Shown piece after piece: positions 1 to 7,819 of a DNA stretch of 64,000 bases; within the stretch, counting starts at the first letter, position 1; each line of letters starts with the position of its first letter. The translations under genes and the position numbers were made by a program. The stretch spans positions 434,001 through 498,000 of the forward strand of contig NZ_JACSQM010000003.1 in assembly GCF_014836645.1 (NCBI RefSeq), read 5' to 3'. Source of the stretch: Fictibacillus norfolkensis (GTDB lineage Bacteria > Bacillota > Bacilli > Bacillales > Fictibacillaceae). The notes beneath the pieces are model-generated. The model was given only the letters and a program-made list of their open reading frames with translations. It searched no databases and was not told the origin of the DNA.

Positions 1-325
1 CAGCGATCATAGCCGCAATCATTACAGGTGCTATGATGATAGCGACTTCAAGCGAAAGCTCCCAAAACAGTTTCGGAATACTAGATTCCGTAACATGATA
101 AAGCAATTTTTTATCTAGACTATAAGCCAAGAGGTGAAGCAATCTTTGCCCCATCCAACTCCCCATAAAGGATAGAAACATAACGGATGCAAACAGCACT
201 AGTGCAGCATTAATATCAGCACTTTTGGCTACTTGTCCTTTTTTTCTGCTTTCCTGCCTTTTTTTCGGTGTTGCTTTTTCTGTCTTTTCTCCTGAAAAGT
301 ATTGTAGATTGATCGGATATCTCAT
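1..325 (-). CDS. flhB: FlhB, flagellar type III export gate protein (partial, N-terminal part)
   Basis: Only the first 108 or so codons lie in the window; the rest continues past base 1. The frame opens with ATG at 323-325 and reads MRYPINLQYFSGEKTEKATP, followed by a basic KKRQESRKKGQVAKS stretch and then hydrophobic membrane segments. This is the typical FlhB N-terminus (the EKTEKATPKK...RxKGQVxxS signature). FlhB sits in the cytoplasmic membrane as part of the flagellar export gate, and its C-terminal domain switches substrate class from rod/hook to filament. The start lies 4 bases downstream of the fliR stop, so the two are translationally linked in the fla/che operon. Confidence 0.93.
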   Translation of the reverse strand, partial: MRYPINLQYFSGEKTEKATPKKRQESRKKGQVAKSADINAALVLFASVMFLSFMGSWMGQRLLHLLAYSLDKKLLYHVTESSIPKLFWELSLEVAIIIAPVMIAAMIA

Positions 326-329
326 CGAT

Positions 330-1100
330 TTAAGCCCCTAACAATTCCATTAAGTTAATCATGCTGTCACGCATCTGATCGACCAGCATCTGAACAGATA
401 CAAAGAATGCGGGCATTACTACTAAAAACAATACGAGAGCAATTAAAATTTTCACCGGCAGACCGATAACAAAGATGTTCATCTGCGGTACGGTTCTGGC
501 TACGATCCCAAGTGCAAGGTCGGCTAAAAACAACGTGCCAACGATAGGAATCGCCATCTGAAGAGCAACTAAGAACATTCCTGAGAACACACTTAGTACA
601 AACTTCATGACCCCGCCATCTCCAAAATTTGATATGGCCGAATCAATGGGTAAAAATTGATAACTATAAAAGATTCCATCAAGTAACATGTGATGCGCAT
701 CGGTTGCTAGCAAGAAAAGAATGGCAAACGTATACAGATATCTCCCCATCAATGGTGTCTGGATGCCTGTTTGCGGATCGAACACGTTCGCGATCGCAAA
801 ACCCATCTGTAGATCAATAAATCCGCCGGCAACTTGAATCGCGTAAAAAACGATCGCTGCAATAAATCCGATTGTTAGTCCTACCATCGCTTCTTTTATG
901 ATTAATAGAAAAAATGTAGCATCCAATGGAATTGGTTTTGGGTCAACAGCGTACAACATGATCCAAGACAAGAATAACGATAATCCGATTTTATGCATCA
1001 CAGGTAAATTTTTATTGGAAAACACAGGAATTGTTAAGAAAAATGCCGATACTCTAGTTAGGATTAATAAAAAAGCAGGGAAAGCCACTAAATCTACCAT
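330..1100 (-). CDS. fliR: FliR, flagellar export gate membrane protein
   Basis: The 256-residue protein is almost entirely hydrophobic, with about six membrane segments, beginning MVDLVAFPAFLLILTRVSAF. It carries the family's FxxAxxxGxxIDxQMGF-type core (residues about 89-103) and the conserved NVFDPQTG segment. With FliP and FliQ it forms the entry channel of the flagellar type III export apparatus in the cytoplasmic membrane. Length is normal for the family. It lies 4 bases after fliQ and 4 bases before flhB in the export-gate block fliO-fliP-fliQ-fliR-flhB. Confidence 0.95.
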   Translation of the reverse strand: MVDLVAFPAFLLILTRVSAFFLTIPVFSNKNLPVMHKIGLSLFLSWIMLYAVDPKPIPLDATFFLLIIKEAMVGLTIGFIAAIVFYAIQVAGGFIDLQMGFAIANVFDPQTGIQTPLMGRYLYTFAILFLLATDAHHMLLDGIFYSYQFLPIDSAISNFGDGGVMKFVLSVFSGMFLVALQMAIPIVGTLFLADLALGIVARTVPQMNIFVIGLPVKILIALVLFLVVMPAFFVSVQMLVDQMRDSMINLMELLGA

Positions 1101-1104
1101 TTCT

Positions 1105-1374
1105 TCATCCTATATAAGTGTGTAAATTTTGGAAGATATTTGATGTGAATCCTAGGATTTGAGAAAGCATCCACGGTCCAAAAAACACGAGTCCTACTAA
1201 CACGGCGACAATCTTTGGTATAAATGCAAGTGTTTGTTCCTGAATCTGTGTTGTTGCTTGAAATATACTGACGATCAAACCTACGATCAGCGCTAATAAC
1301 ATGAGCGGACCGCACAAAAGCAAGGTCATGTATACCCCTTTTTCTGCCAAAGAAATTACAAATTGAGAATCCAT
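1105..1374 (-). CDS. fliQ: FliQ, flagellar export gate small membrane protein
   Basis: An 89-residue protein with two membrane helices, beginning MDSQFVISLAEKGVYMTLLL and carrying the conserved SIFQATTQIQEQTLAFIPK loop between them. Both the length and the loop are diagnostic of FliQ. It packs around FliP and FliR in the export gate of the flagellar basal body. The gene follows fliP by 13 bases and precedes fliR by 4 bases. An overlapping minus-strand frame at 1094-1315 is a shadow. Confidence 0.95.
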   Translation of the reverse strand: MDSQFVISLAEKGVYMTLLLCGPLMLLALIVGLIVSIFQATTQIQEQTLAFIPKIVAVLVGLVFFGPWMLSQILGFTSNIFQNLHTYIG

Positions 1375-1387
1375 GTTTCCACCTGCC

Positions 1388-2068
1388 CTAATAGCTTAAT
1401 AGCAATGATTTAACGATGAGGTACCAGCCATCAACCAGTACGAATAACAAGATCTTAAATGGCAGTGATATCATAACGGGCGGCAGCATCATCATCCCCA
1501 TAGCCATTAAAATAGACGCAACGACCATATCAATGATCAAGAACGGTACAAAAATCATGAATCCAATCTGAAAGGCTGTCTTTAGTTCACTTATTGCAAA
1601 CGCTGGAACAAGTGTCGTTAACGGAATATCTTTAATACTTTCTGGCTTTTTTGCACCTGAATATTCCATAAACAGCATCAGATCTTTCTGACGTGTATGT
1701 TTTGCCATGAACTCTTTGATCGGAAGACTTCCCTTATCAAACGCCTCTTCTTGTGAGATCTCACCTTTTACTAACGGCTGGACCGCTTCTTTGTTTACCT
1801 CATGCATCACTGGCGCCATGATAAAAAAAGTTAAGAACAAGGCAATTCCAATCAAAACTTGGTTTGGAGGCATCTGCTGCGTCGCTAGTGAAGTTCTAAC
1901 AAAAGATAAGACAATAATTATCCTCGTAAAACAAGTCATAAGAATTAAGATACTTGGAGCAAGCGAAAGGACTGTTAAGAGCAGCAACAGCTGAATCGTA
2001 GTTTCCATGTTCGCTGGATCGCTATTATTAATAAAATCCAAGTCTAATCCAGGAATAAATTCATTCAT
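1388..2068 (-). CDS. fliP: FliP, flagellar export gate core membrane protein
   Basis: A 226-residue membrane protein. An amphipathic N-terminal stretch is followed by a hydrophobic helix (about 25-50), the conserved TCFTRIIIVLSFVR block and the TQQMPPNQVLIG loop, and ends with two C-terminal helices around MAMGMMMLPPVMISLPFK. These blocks are hallmarks of FliP/SctR. It nucleates the FliP5-FliQ4-FliR1 export channel. Its start overlaps the fliO stop by 8 bases, implying translational coupling. Confidence 0.95.
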   Translation of the reverse strand: MNEFIPGLDLDFINNSDPANMETTIQLLLLLTVLSLAPSILILMTCFTRIIIVLSFVRTSLATQQMPPNQVLIGIALFLTFFIMAPVMHEVNKEAVQPLVKGEISQEEAFDKGSLPIKEFMAKHTRQKDLMLFMEYSGAKKPESIKDIPLTTLVPAFAISELKTAFQIGFMIFVPFLIIDMVVASILMAMGMMMLPPVMISLPFKILLFVLVDGWYLIVKSLLLSY

Positions 2069-2732
2069 GATGTTTCCCTTTCTCTAGCACTCTCTGAAGT
2101 TCTTTTTGCTGATTCTTCTTATCTTGAACGATCGATTGCAGCATATTCTTAAAAGATTGCGTCTGATCTTTTGTTTCTGCTGTTCCTGTTTCACTCGAAG
2201 TCTTACTGGACTCTTCGGTTCTACTTTTCATCCATTTTTGTTTCAATTGGTTCGTCATCGTTGAAACGTTTTGGGAAGGTCGCTGATCGAGCATCATCTG
2301 AACTTCATCTTCATCGGTAATCTCTTTTAGGAGTGTTACCGAATCTCCAACACCTACCACCAAGACAGAATTACCTGTTTTGATCAGTTGTACAGAACGA
2401 TTCTGTCCGATTCCGATGCCTCCCAAAGACTGAAGGTTTTTCCCATCTTGAAAACTGACAGATTTTCTTTGAATAAAGCGTAAAACAAAAAACAAAATCG
2501 CTAGAACGATACCAAGCATAAACACGAGCTTGACGAGCATCATAAATGTGCTTTCACTCTCAGAGCTGACAGGGCTGCTATCTGTTGGTGCTTTTTCCTT
2601 CTCACCCTTTTGATCTGAGTTATTTATGGTGTCATAAACACTTTTCCCTGAACTGCTGCCTTCCGCTTGTACACTAAATGGTACAAGCGAAAGACAAACT
2701 GCTGCAAAAAGACTAATTAACCAACGATACAT
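2061..2732 (-). CDS. fliO: FliO (FliZ-type), export gate assembly membrane protein
   Basis: A 223-residue protein with a Sec-type signal peptide (MYRWLISLFAAVCLSLVPFSVQA), a Ser/Glu-rich extracytoplasmic linker, one membrane helix at about residues 66-85, and a cytoplasmic domain containing LGGIGIGQNRSVQLI and a VLVVGVGDSVTLL strand typical of FliO/FliZ. The C-terminal third is rich in K, Q and T and looks disordered. FliO assists FliP assembly. The Bacillus-type protein with a cleavable signal and a long tail is larger than enterobacterial FliO. The family is divergent, so the name rests on both the core motif and its position ahead of fliP. Confidence 0.88.
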   Translation of the reverse strand: MYRWLISLFAAVCLSLVPFSVQAEGSSSGKSVYDTINNSDQKGEKEKAPTDSSPVSSESESTFMMLVKLVFMLGIVLAILFFVLRFIQRKSVSFQDGKNLQSLGGIGIGQNRSVQLIKTGNSVLVVGVGDSVTLLKEITDEDEVQMMLDQRPSQNVSTMTNQLKQKWMKSRTEESSKTSSETGTAETKDQTQSFKNMLQSIVQDKKNQQKELQRVLEKGKHHE

Positions 2733-2738
2733 GTATGC

Positions 2739-3101
2739 TTATCCTAAAGTTTTCTTAATCGCTTCGATTACACGGTCAGCTGCAAACGGCTTAACGATAA
2801 AGTCTTTTGCCCCAGCTTGGATCGCATCGATTACCATCGCCTGCTGCCCCATCGCTGAACACATGATAATCTTTGCTTCAGGATTCGTTCTCTTGATCTC
2901 TTTTAAAGCTGATATGCCATCCATCTCTGGCATCGTGATATCCATCGTAACGAGATCTGGTTTTAACTCTTGGAATTTCTCGATCGCTTGCGCTCCGTCT
3001 GCTGCTTCACCTACAACATCAAATCCGTTCTTAACTAAAATATCCTTGATCATCATTCTCATAAATGCTGCATCATCAACAACTAAAATACGTTCTCCCA
3101 T
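2739..3101 (-). CDS. cheY: CheY, chemotaxis response regulator
   Basis: A 120-residue single receiver domain. It has the acidic pair DD at residues 9-10, the phosphoacceptor Asp54 in DLVTMDITMPEMDG, the conserved Ser/Thr in IIMCSA, and the Lys in KDFIVKPF. CheY is phosphorylated by CheA and binds FliM/FliY on the switch complex; in Bacillus CheY-P promotes counter-clockwise rotation (smooth swimming). It lies between fliY and fliO, which is the Bacillus arrangement, so the regulator sits beside both its target and its phosphatase. The 139-codon plus-strand frame over it is an antisense shadow. Confidence 0.95.
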   Translation of the reverse strand: MGERILVVDDAAFMRMMIKDILVKNGFDVVGEAADGAQAIEKFQELKPDLVTMDITMPEMDGISALKEIKRTNPEAKIIMCSAMGQQAMVIDAIQAGAKDFIVKPFAADRVIEAIKKTLG

Positions 3102-3119
3102 TTCACTTACCTCCGATAA

Positions 3120-4256
3120 TTATTTCAATTTTTCTAAACGATCACGCTGACTTAAAATCTCTGTTACACGTACTCCGAAGTTCTCATCGATAACAACAAC
3201 CTCGCCTTTTGCGATCATCTTTTGGTTTACAAAGATATCAACTGGTTCTCCAGCTAGTTTATCGAGCTCTACGATCGAACCTTGAGACATTTCCAAAATA
3301 TCTTTAATCGTTTTTTTCGTTCTTCCAAGCTCAACCGTCACTTGAAGTGGAATGTCTAACAGCATGTCTAAATTCTTCGTATCTCTTTGGTTCGTCTCAT
3401 AATCTCCAAAGTCAGAAAAGCTTGCCGGCTGAATGGTAACATCTCTCATCTGCGATTGATAAGCAGGCTGAGGGTCATTTCTTGGCTCACTATGAACCCG
3501 TTCTTGATAATGATCTACCGGTGCAGATGGTGGAGCGACTTCTTCATGTGGTACATAATCAGCGACCGGCTCTTTTCCAACAACTGGTTCAGGATTCATC
3601 AACTTATGTACAAGGTCCTTTGAGAACTCAGCATCAATGAGCTGCATGATATTCGAATCGATCAGTTCACCCACTTTAAGTCGGAATGAAACTTTAACTA
3701 AAATCTCTTCATCAGGAATCAAACTCGTGTTTGATTCAACATCTAGAAAATCAATTTTAGGTGGAGAGATATCTACTTTTTTATTAAAGATCGTAGACAT
3801 CGACGTGGAAGCTGATCCCATCATCTGATTCATCGCTTCACCAACAGCACTTAATTGCAATTCTCCAAAATCCGGAGAAGGATTTGTACCTTCACCACCA
3901 AGCATCAAGTCAGCAATGATCTGTGCATCTGTTTTACGGATCACTAACAAGTTAGCTCCTTCGATGCCTTCTGTATATGTAACCTGAACCGCTACATGCG
4001 GAATCGGAAACTCGTCTTTTAACTCGGTGCGTTTAACAACTGTTACCGTTGGAGTCGTGATGTCTACTTTTTGATTCAACAACGTAGATAGAGCTGTTGC
4101 AGCACTTCCAAATGAGATGTTTCCGATCTCACCTAACGCATCTCGTTCGATCGATGATAGGTATTCTTCAGTTTCGGTCGCTCCGGACGAGGAAGGACTT
4201 CCACCATTCAACAAAGCATCAATTTCGTCTTGTGAAAGCATATCTCCACTTACCAT
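3120..4256 (-). CDS. fliY: FliY, flagellar switch protein with CheY-P phosphatase activity
   Basis: A 378-residue protein in three parts. The N-terminal peptide MLSQDEIDALL resembles the CheY-binding motif of FliM. A CheC-like phosphatase core (about 35-220) carries two helices of the E...N...S type (DALGEIGNISFGSAA and AVGEAMNQMMGSAS), where the Glu and Asn residues catalyse CheY-P hydrolysis. A Pro/Ser-rich linker follows, and then a C-terminal FliN/SpoA domain (about 295-378) with the LDIPLQVTVELGRTKKTI signature. FliY replaces FliN in the C-ring of Bacillus. The start overlaps the fliM stop by 7 bases. Confidence 0.95.
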   Translation of the reverse strand: MVSGDMLSQDEIDALLNGGSPSSSGATETEEYLSSIERDALGEIGNISFGSAATALSTLLNQKVDITTPTVTVVKRTELKDEFPIPHVAVQVTYTEGIEGANLLVIRKTDAQIIADLMLGGEGTNPSPDFGELQLSAVGEAMNQMMGSASTSMSTIFNKKVDISPPKIDFLDVESNTSLIPDEEILVKVSFRLKVGELIDSNIMQLIDAEFSKDLVHKLMNPEPVVGKEPVADYVPHEEVAPPSAPVDHYQERVHSEPRNDPQPAYQSQMRDVTIQPASFSDFGDYETNQRDTKNLDMLLDIPLQVTVELGRTKKTIKDILEMSQGSIVELDKLAGEPVDIFVNQKMIAKGEVVVIDENFGVRVTEILSQRDRLEKLK

Positions 4257-5242
4257 TGATCCTCATCCTCCTTAATGGTTTCGATAATTTGAACGGCTAG
4301 CTTTTTCTTCACCTTTCCGGGTTGACCGTAGAACTTCGGATTGTTTTCTACTTTTATCACCAGCGGTTGGTTGATTCGTTGATCTAGTTCAATACAGTCA
4401 CCGATTGATAAGTTTAGAAACTCTTCAATCGACATATCTGAAGATCCTAATTCAACTTTAAAAGGCAAGAAGGCGTTCTTTATCTTTTGTTCAATAAATT
4501 CGGTCTCTCCTGGAATTCGTGTTTTCTTTTTATTCTGCATCCAATGATGAACAGAGAGCTTCGGGATAATCGGTTCTATGACAACATGTGGTAAGCAGAT
4601 ATTGATCATTCCGCTCGTTTCACCAATCGTCGTATTCAGTGAGATCACGACTACCGTTTCGTTCGGAGAAACCATCTGTAAAAATTGTGGATTCACTTCC
4701 AAATCGAGCATGAACGGCTCCAGTTCGATGACACTTGTCCACGCTTCTTTAAAACTATCAAGTGTGTTCTCAAATAACTGATTCATGATTCTCGTCTCGA
4801 TCTCAGTTAAATTCTCGATCTTATTCATTCCAGCGCCGCTGCCACCCATCACTCTATCAAGCATGGCGTATGCGATATTCGGGTTGACTTCCATTAAGAT
4901 GCGTCCTTCAAACGGATGTGCTTCAAACACATTCAACAAAGTCATCTTTGGAACAGAACGGATGAATTCTTCGTATGGAAGCTGATCAACAGAAGCAACA
5001 CCAATCTGGACGTACGTTCTAAGCTGAGCTGAAAAGTAAGTCGTTAAGAGTCTTGCAAAGTTCTCATGCAATCTCGTTAAACTACGAATCTGCTCTTTTG
5101 AAAAACGTAGGGCTCTTTTAAAATCGTAAACTTTAACCTTATTCTCTGACTCTTCCTTTTTAAGCTCTTCTGCATCCATCTCTCCTGTGGAGAGGGCGGA
5201 GAGAAGAGCATCTATTTCGTTTTGTGACAAAACATCAACCAA
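4250..5242 (-). CDS. fliM: FliM, flagellar motor switch protein
   Basis: The C-ring switch protein. The N-terminal LSQNEIDALLSAL motif is the CheY-P binding peptide. A central CheC-like domain without catalytic residues follows, and then a C-terminal SpoA/FliN-like domain (about 250-325). The longest frame opens with GTG at 5251, but that codon lies inside the sequence AAGAGGTGAG that serves as the ribosome binding site. The TTG at 5240-5242, 6 bases after it, is the better start and gives MVDVLSQNEIDALL, 330 residues, matching B. subtilis FliM. It is followed by fliY with overlap and preceded by fliL. Confidence 0.93.
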   Translation of the reverse strand: MVDVLSQNEIDALLSALSTGEMDAEELKKEESENKVKVYDFKRALRFSKEQIRSLTRLHENFARLLTTYFSAQLRTYVQIGVASVDQLPYEEFIRSVPKMTLLNVFEAHPFEGRILMEVNPNIAYAMLDRVMGGSGAGMNKIENLTEIETRIMNQLFENTLDSFKEAWTSVIELEPFMLDLEVNPQFLQMVSPNETVVVISLNTTIGETSGMINICLPHVVIEPIIPKLSVHHWMQNKKKTRIPGETEFIEQKIKNAFLPFKVELGSSDMSIEEFLNLSIGDCIELDQRINQPLVIKVENNPKFYGQPGKVKKKLAVQIIETIKEDEDQW

Positions 5243-5276
5243 GAGTCTCACCTCTTTTCATGCCGTTTTTAGTGAA

Positions 5277-5705
5277 TTATTGTATGATCTTTTGAGTTGT
5301 GTAGACTCTGACTACTTTCCCATCTTGCATAACCTTATTAATCTCTGTTTTCAGTTTGTTCTCAAGAGCGATCAAACCTTGTTGGCCTGATAGTTCTTCT
5401 GTTTTCTTGTTCGAGATCTCATAGATGATAAGGTTGTTCACTTGGAACAATCTTTTCTCAAGTTCGTGTTTAGCATCTTCATTATCTGCTTGAATCTTGA
5501 ACTGAATCTTCACATAAGACTGATCTGCAAGATTGGTTGTCATTTCATTGGTTTCGACCATCAGCTTGTCCAGCTCTTCTGCTGTAGGCTCAGAAGCTTC
5601 GGTCTTAGGTGAGAACTGCTTAAACCCGTAATATCCTGCTGCACCGATTAGACCGATCGCTACAAGCATGGAGAGCATGATCGTTACCGCTTTATTTTTT
5701 CCCAA
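5277..5705 (-). CDS. fliL: FliL, flagellar basal body/stator-associated protein
   Basis: A 142-residue single-pass membrane protein: a short cytoplasmic N-terminus, a membrane helix at about residues 8-27, then an extracytoplasmic stomatin-like domain with the family pattern YVKIQFKIQADNEDAK...E and a conserved C-terminal KVVRVYTTQKIIQ. FliL associates with the MotAB stator and supports motor output. Its start is adjacent to the swrD stop, with no gap, so the two are probably co-translated. Confidence 0.92.
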   Translation of the reverse strand: MGKNKAVTIMLSMLVAIGLIGAAGYYGFKQFSPKTEASEPTAEELDKLMVETNEMTTNLADQSYVKIQFKIQADNEDAKHELEKRLFQVNNLIIYEISNKKTEELSGQQGLIALENKLKTEINKVMQDGKVVRVYTTQKIIQ

Positions 5706-5918
5706 CTACAGACCCTCCTTTTTCTGACTTAGTGGCAACAGCGTAATATTTCGATAAAACTCTGAGATCAGTTGAGCAACCTCTTCTTCACTTTCTTTAA
5801 CAACAAACTTTTTGCCTATAGTTAAAGTGATCGTAGTATCCGGAAAAGATTGGATCTGTTCGATATAAATCGCATTCAGCGTAAACGTATTGCCATTTAG
5901 TTGTGTTAATGAAATCAT
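5706..5918 (-). CDS. swrD: SwrD (FlbD/YlzI family), small flagellar power protein
   Basis: A 70-residue protein with the FlbD family pattern: [20 protein letters not shown], then the VxESxEEVxxLI segment. In B. subtilis SwrD increases flagellar power and is needed for swarming. It sits between flgE and fliL, exactly as ylzI/swrD does in B. subtilis. No membrane segment is visible. Confidence 0.9.
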   Translation of the reverse strand: MISLTQLNGNTFTLNAIYIEQIQSFPDTTITLTIGKKFVVKESEEEVAQLISEFYRNITLLPLSQKKEGL

Positions 5919-5966
5919 GAGTTTCGGAGCTAAGCCGGTTCCTGCTTGCCCCTACCTCCCTTCACG

Positions 5967-6890
5967 TTAACGTTTTAAGTTCACTAATTCTTGAAGGATC
6001 TCATCCGATGTTGTGATGATTCTTGTATTCGCTTGGAATCCACGCTGTGCAACAATCATCTCCGTGAACTCTTCAGATAAGTCTACGTTGGACATTTCGA
6101 GAGCACCTGCTACTAGTGTGCCTGCTCCGTCAGATCCTGGTGCGTACATATCATCAAAAGTTGTAGTAGCTCCACCTACAGTTTTATCCATCTTCCCAGA
6201 GTTTCCGGTTTCCTTATAAAGGTTTGAGCCAACCTTTTCTAGTCCTTCATTATTTGGAAACTTTGCAATACCTATTTCCCCTGCAGTTTTCAAAGCTCCA
6301 GTTGCATCTACATAGTTAACAACTCCATTACTTGCGACACTAAAACTTTTAGCGTCAGTTGGTATCTTAATTGCACCAAAACTAGTTTCCAATCCATTTC
6401 CTGTTGAATTAGCAGATCTACCAATTAAATAGAGACCATCGGAATTGACTAAAAATCCACTTTTATCTAAGTAAAAATTTCCTGCTCTTGTATAATTCAT
6501 ATCCGGAGTACCTGCAAAATTATTTGGCGCTACATCAGGAGATCCAGCTTGAGTTAAATTTCCAGTACCTACAATGAAGTATCCATCTCCTGAGATTCCT
6601 AAGTCTAAAGGTCTTCCAGTAGTTTGCAGACTCCCTTGTGTATGAACAGTATCAATTGTAGATAATTGCGAGCCCAGTCCAACTTGTTTAGCGTTTACCC
6701 CACCTCTTCCACCAGCACCTGCAGTTGGAGCTGCTGCCCCAGCAATCTGCTGACTCACAAGGTCCTTAAAAGTTGTACGGCCTTTCTTAAATCCGTACGT
6801 GTTTACGTTTGCGATGTTATTACCAATTACATCTAGCTTCACCTGAAAGTTTTTCATACCACTAATTCCTGAATACATAGAACGTAACAT
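5967..6890 (-). CDS. flgE: FlgE, flagellar hook protein (FlgG-like in older Bacillus annotation)
   Basis: A 307-residue axial protein. The N-terminal rod motif reads MLRSMYSGISGMKNFQVKLD...IGNNIANVNTYGFKK and the C-terminal coiled coil ends MIVAQRGFQANTRIITTSDE, both classic of FlgE/FlgF/FlgG. The middle (about 70-240) is the exposed, variable hook domain with FlgE-type beta content. It is longer than the 264-residue B. subtilis hook protein, with the extra length in the middle. It is exported by the flagellar type III system and polymerises on the rod with the FlgD cap. FlgG proteins share the ends, but the position after flgD favours hook. Confidence 0.9.
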   Translation of the reverse strand: MLRSMYSGISGMKNFQVKLDVIGNNIANVNTYGFKKGRTTFKDLVSQQIAGAAAPTAGAGGRGGVNAKQVGLGSQLSTIDTVHTQGSLQTTGRPLDLGISGDGYFIVGTGNLTQAGSPDVAPNNFAGTPDMNYTRAGNFYLDKSGFLVNSDGLYLIGRSANSTGNGLETSFGAIKIPTDAKSFSVASNGVVNYVDATGALKTAGEIGIAKFPNNEGLEKVGSNLYKETGNSGKMDKTVGGATTTFDDMYAPGSDGAGTLVAGALEMSNVDLSEEFTEMIVAQRGFQANTRIITTSDEILQELVNLKR

Positions 6891-6973
6891 TTGTTTTTAT
6901 CTCCCTTACTTGGTTTAATAACTGCGTCTGTCAATCGGCAGTTCTGTGAGCCTCCTGTAAAGGTCCAGCTCGT

Positions 6974-7348
6974 TTATTCGTCTATGACGATGGCACCATT
7001 GATGTTTGTAAAGATCTGAGATGTACTTTCGTTTCGATCTAACGCTGTTATCACAGTTTGATTTGGGGCATTCACGACTAGCGTGACATTCTTCATGATC
7101 ACTAATGAGTCTTTAATGCCTTTTTGTCCAGCTTCGATCATCTTTTCGCTTATCTTGTTCCAGCTTGTTTCTGAAATCGTAATATCTCTATCTTGCAGTC
7201 TTTTTTGAGCGTGTTTACTAATGGTGAGTTGGTTCTCAAGCTCTTTATGAAAAACGGACTGAAAAGATTGATCTATTTTTTTCTGCTGTCGATGTTTCGG
7301 GTAAAGCATCGGCTGGTACAATTGATGAGCGTTTATACGTTCGCTCAT
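6974..7348 (-). CDS. TIGR02530-type flagellar operon protein of unknown function
   Basis: A 124-residue basic, soluble protein, found between flgD and flgE in many bacilli. It is recognisable by SKHAQKRLQDRDITISETSW near residues 47-67 and a C-terminal VTLVVNAPNQTVITALDR strand pair. The longest frame starts with GTG at 7357, but that codon overlaps the AAGGAGTG ribosome binding site, so the ATG at 7346-7348 is chosen. Its role is not established; its position suggests hook or hook-cap assembly. B. subtilis 168 lacks a recognisable annotation at this slot as far as I recall. Confidence 0.8.
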   Translation of the reverse strand: MSERINAHQLYQPMLYPKHRQQKKIDQSFQSVFHKELENQLTISKHAQKRLQDRDITISETSWNKISEKMIEAGQKGIKDSLVIMKNVTLVVNAPNQTVITALDRNESTSQIFTNINGAIVIDE

Positions 7349-7360
7349 GTTATCCACTCC

Positions 7361-7816
7361 TTACTTTGCCTGATCAGATATTTTGATCACTTGGTAACTT
7401 GTGATCTTTGTTCCATCACTCATTTCCAACATGACAGATCCTTTTTCAAATAAAACAGATTTCACTACAGCATCTTTTTCTTCTATCTTTTTGTTACCGT
7501 CTGCATCTATTGTTTCCGTTTCGTAGGTTACTTGTTTTCCGATCATCTGGCTCTGTTGTAATAATGAAGATTCTGTTTGGAACGATAGGAATTGCTGCAT
7601 CGTTTGGTTCATGTTTGTCATCTGTTCTAGTGATGAAAAGCTTGCCATCTGTGCGATAAATTCTCGGTCTTGCATCGGACTTGTAGGGTCTTGGTTTTGA
7701 AGCTGTGTGATTAAAATCTTTAAAAAATCATCTTTTCCTAAAATGTTTGAACCTGTTTGCTTTGTTTTTGCTTGATAATTAGAAAGCATCAGATCTTCAG
7801 AGATCTTGGTCATCAT
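7361..7816 (-). CDS. flgD: FlgD, flagellar hook capping/scaffold protein
   Basis: A 151-residue protein with the FlgD N-terminal block [20 protein letters not shown] followed by [20 protein letters not shown], which is diagnostic. The C-terminal half is a short beta region ([18 protein letters not shown]), much shorter than in enterobacterial FlgD, as is normal for Bacillus. FlgD caps the growing hook and is exported. Two adjacent ATG codons (7814-7816 and 7811-7813) are possible starts. It sits 3 bases after fliK. Confidence 0.92.
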   Translation of the reverse strand: MMTKISEDLMLSNYQAKTKQTGSNILGKDDFLKILITQLQNQDPTSPMQDREFIAQMASFSSLEQMTNMNQTMQQFLSFQTESSLLQQSQMIGKQVTYETETIDADGNKKIEEKDAVVKSVLFEKGSVMLEMSDGTKITSYQVIKISDQAK

Positions 7817-7819
7817 TCA

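Noticed and set aside
2731..3150. 139-codon plus-strand frame across cheY
   Set aside because: It is the exact antisense of cheY, has no ribosome site and shows no family motif; the minus-strand CheY is beyond doubt.
5243..5251. GTG start for fliM at 5251
   Set aside because: The codon is inside the AGAGGTGA ribosome site; the TTG 9 bases on gives the standard N-terminus.
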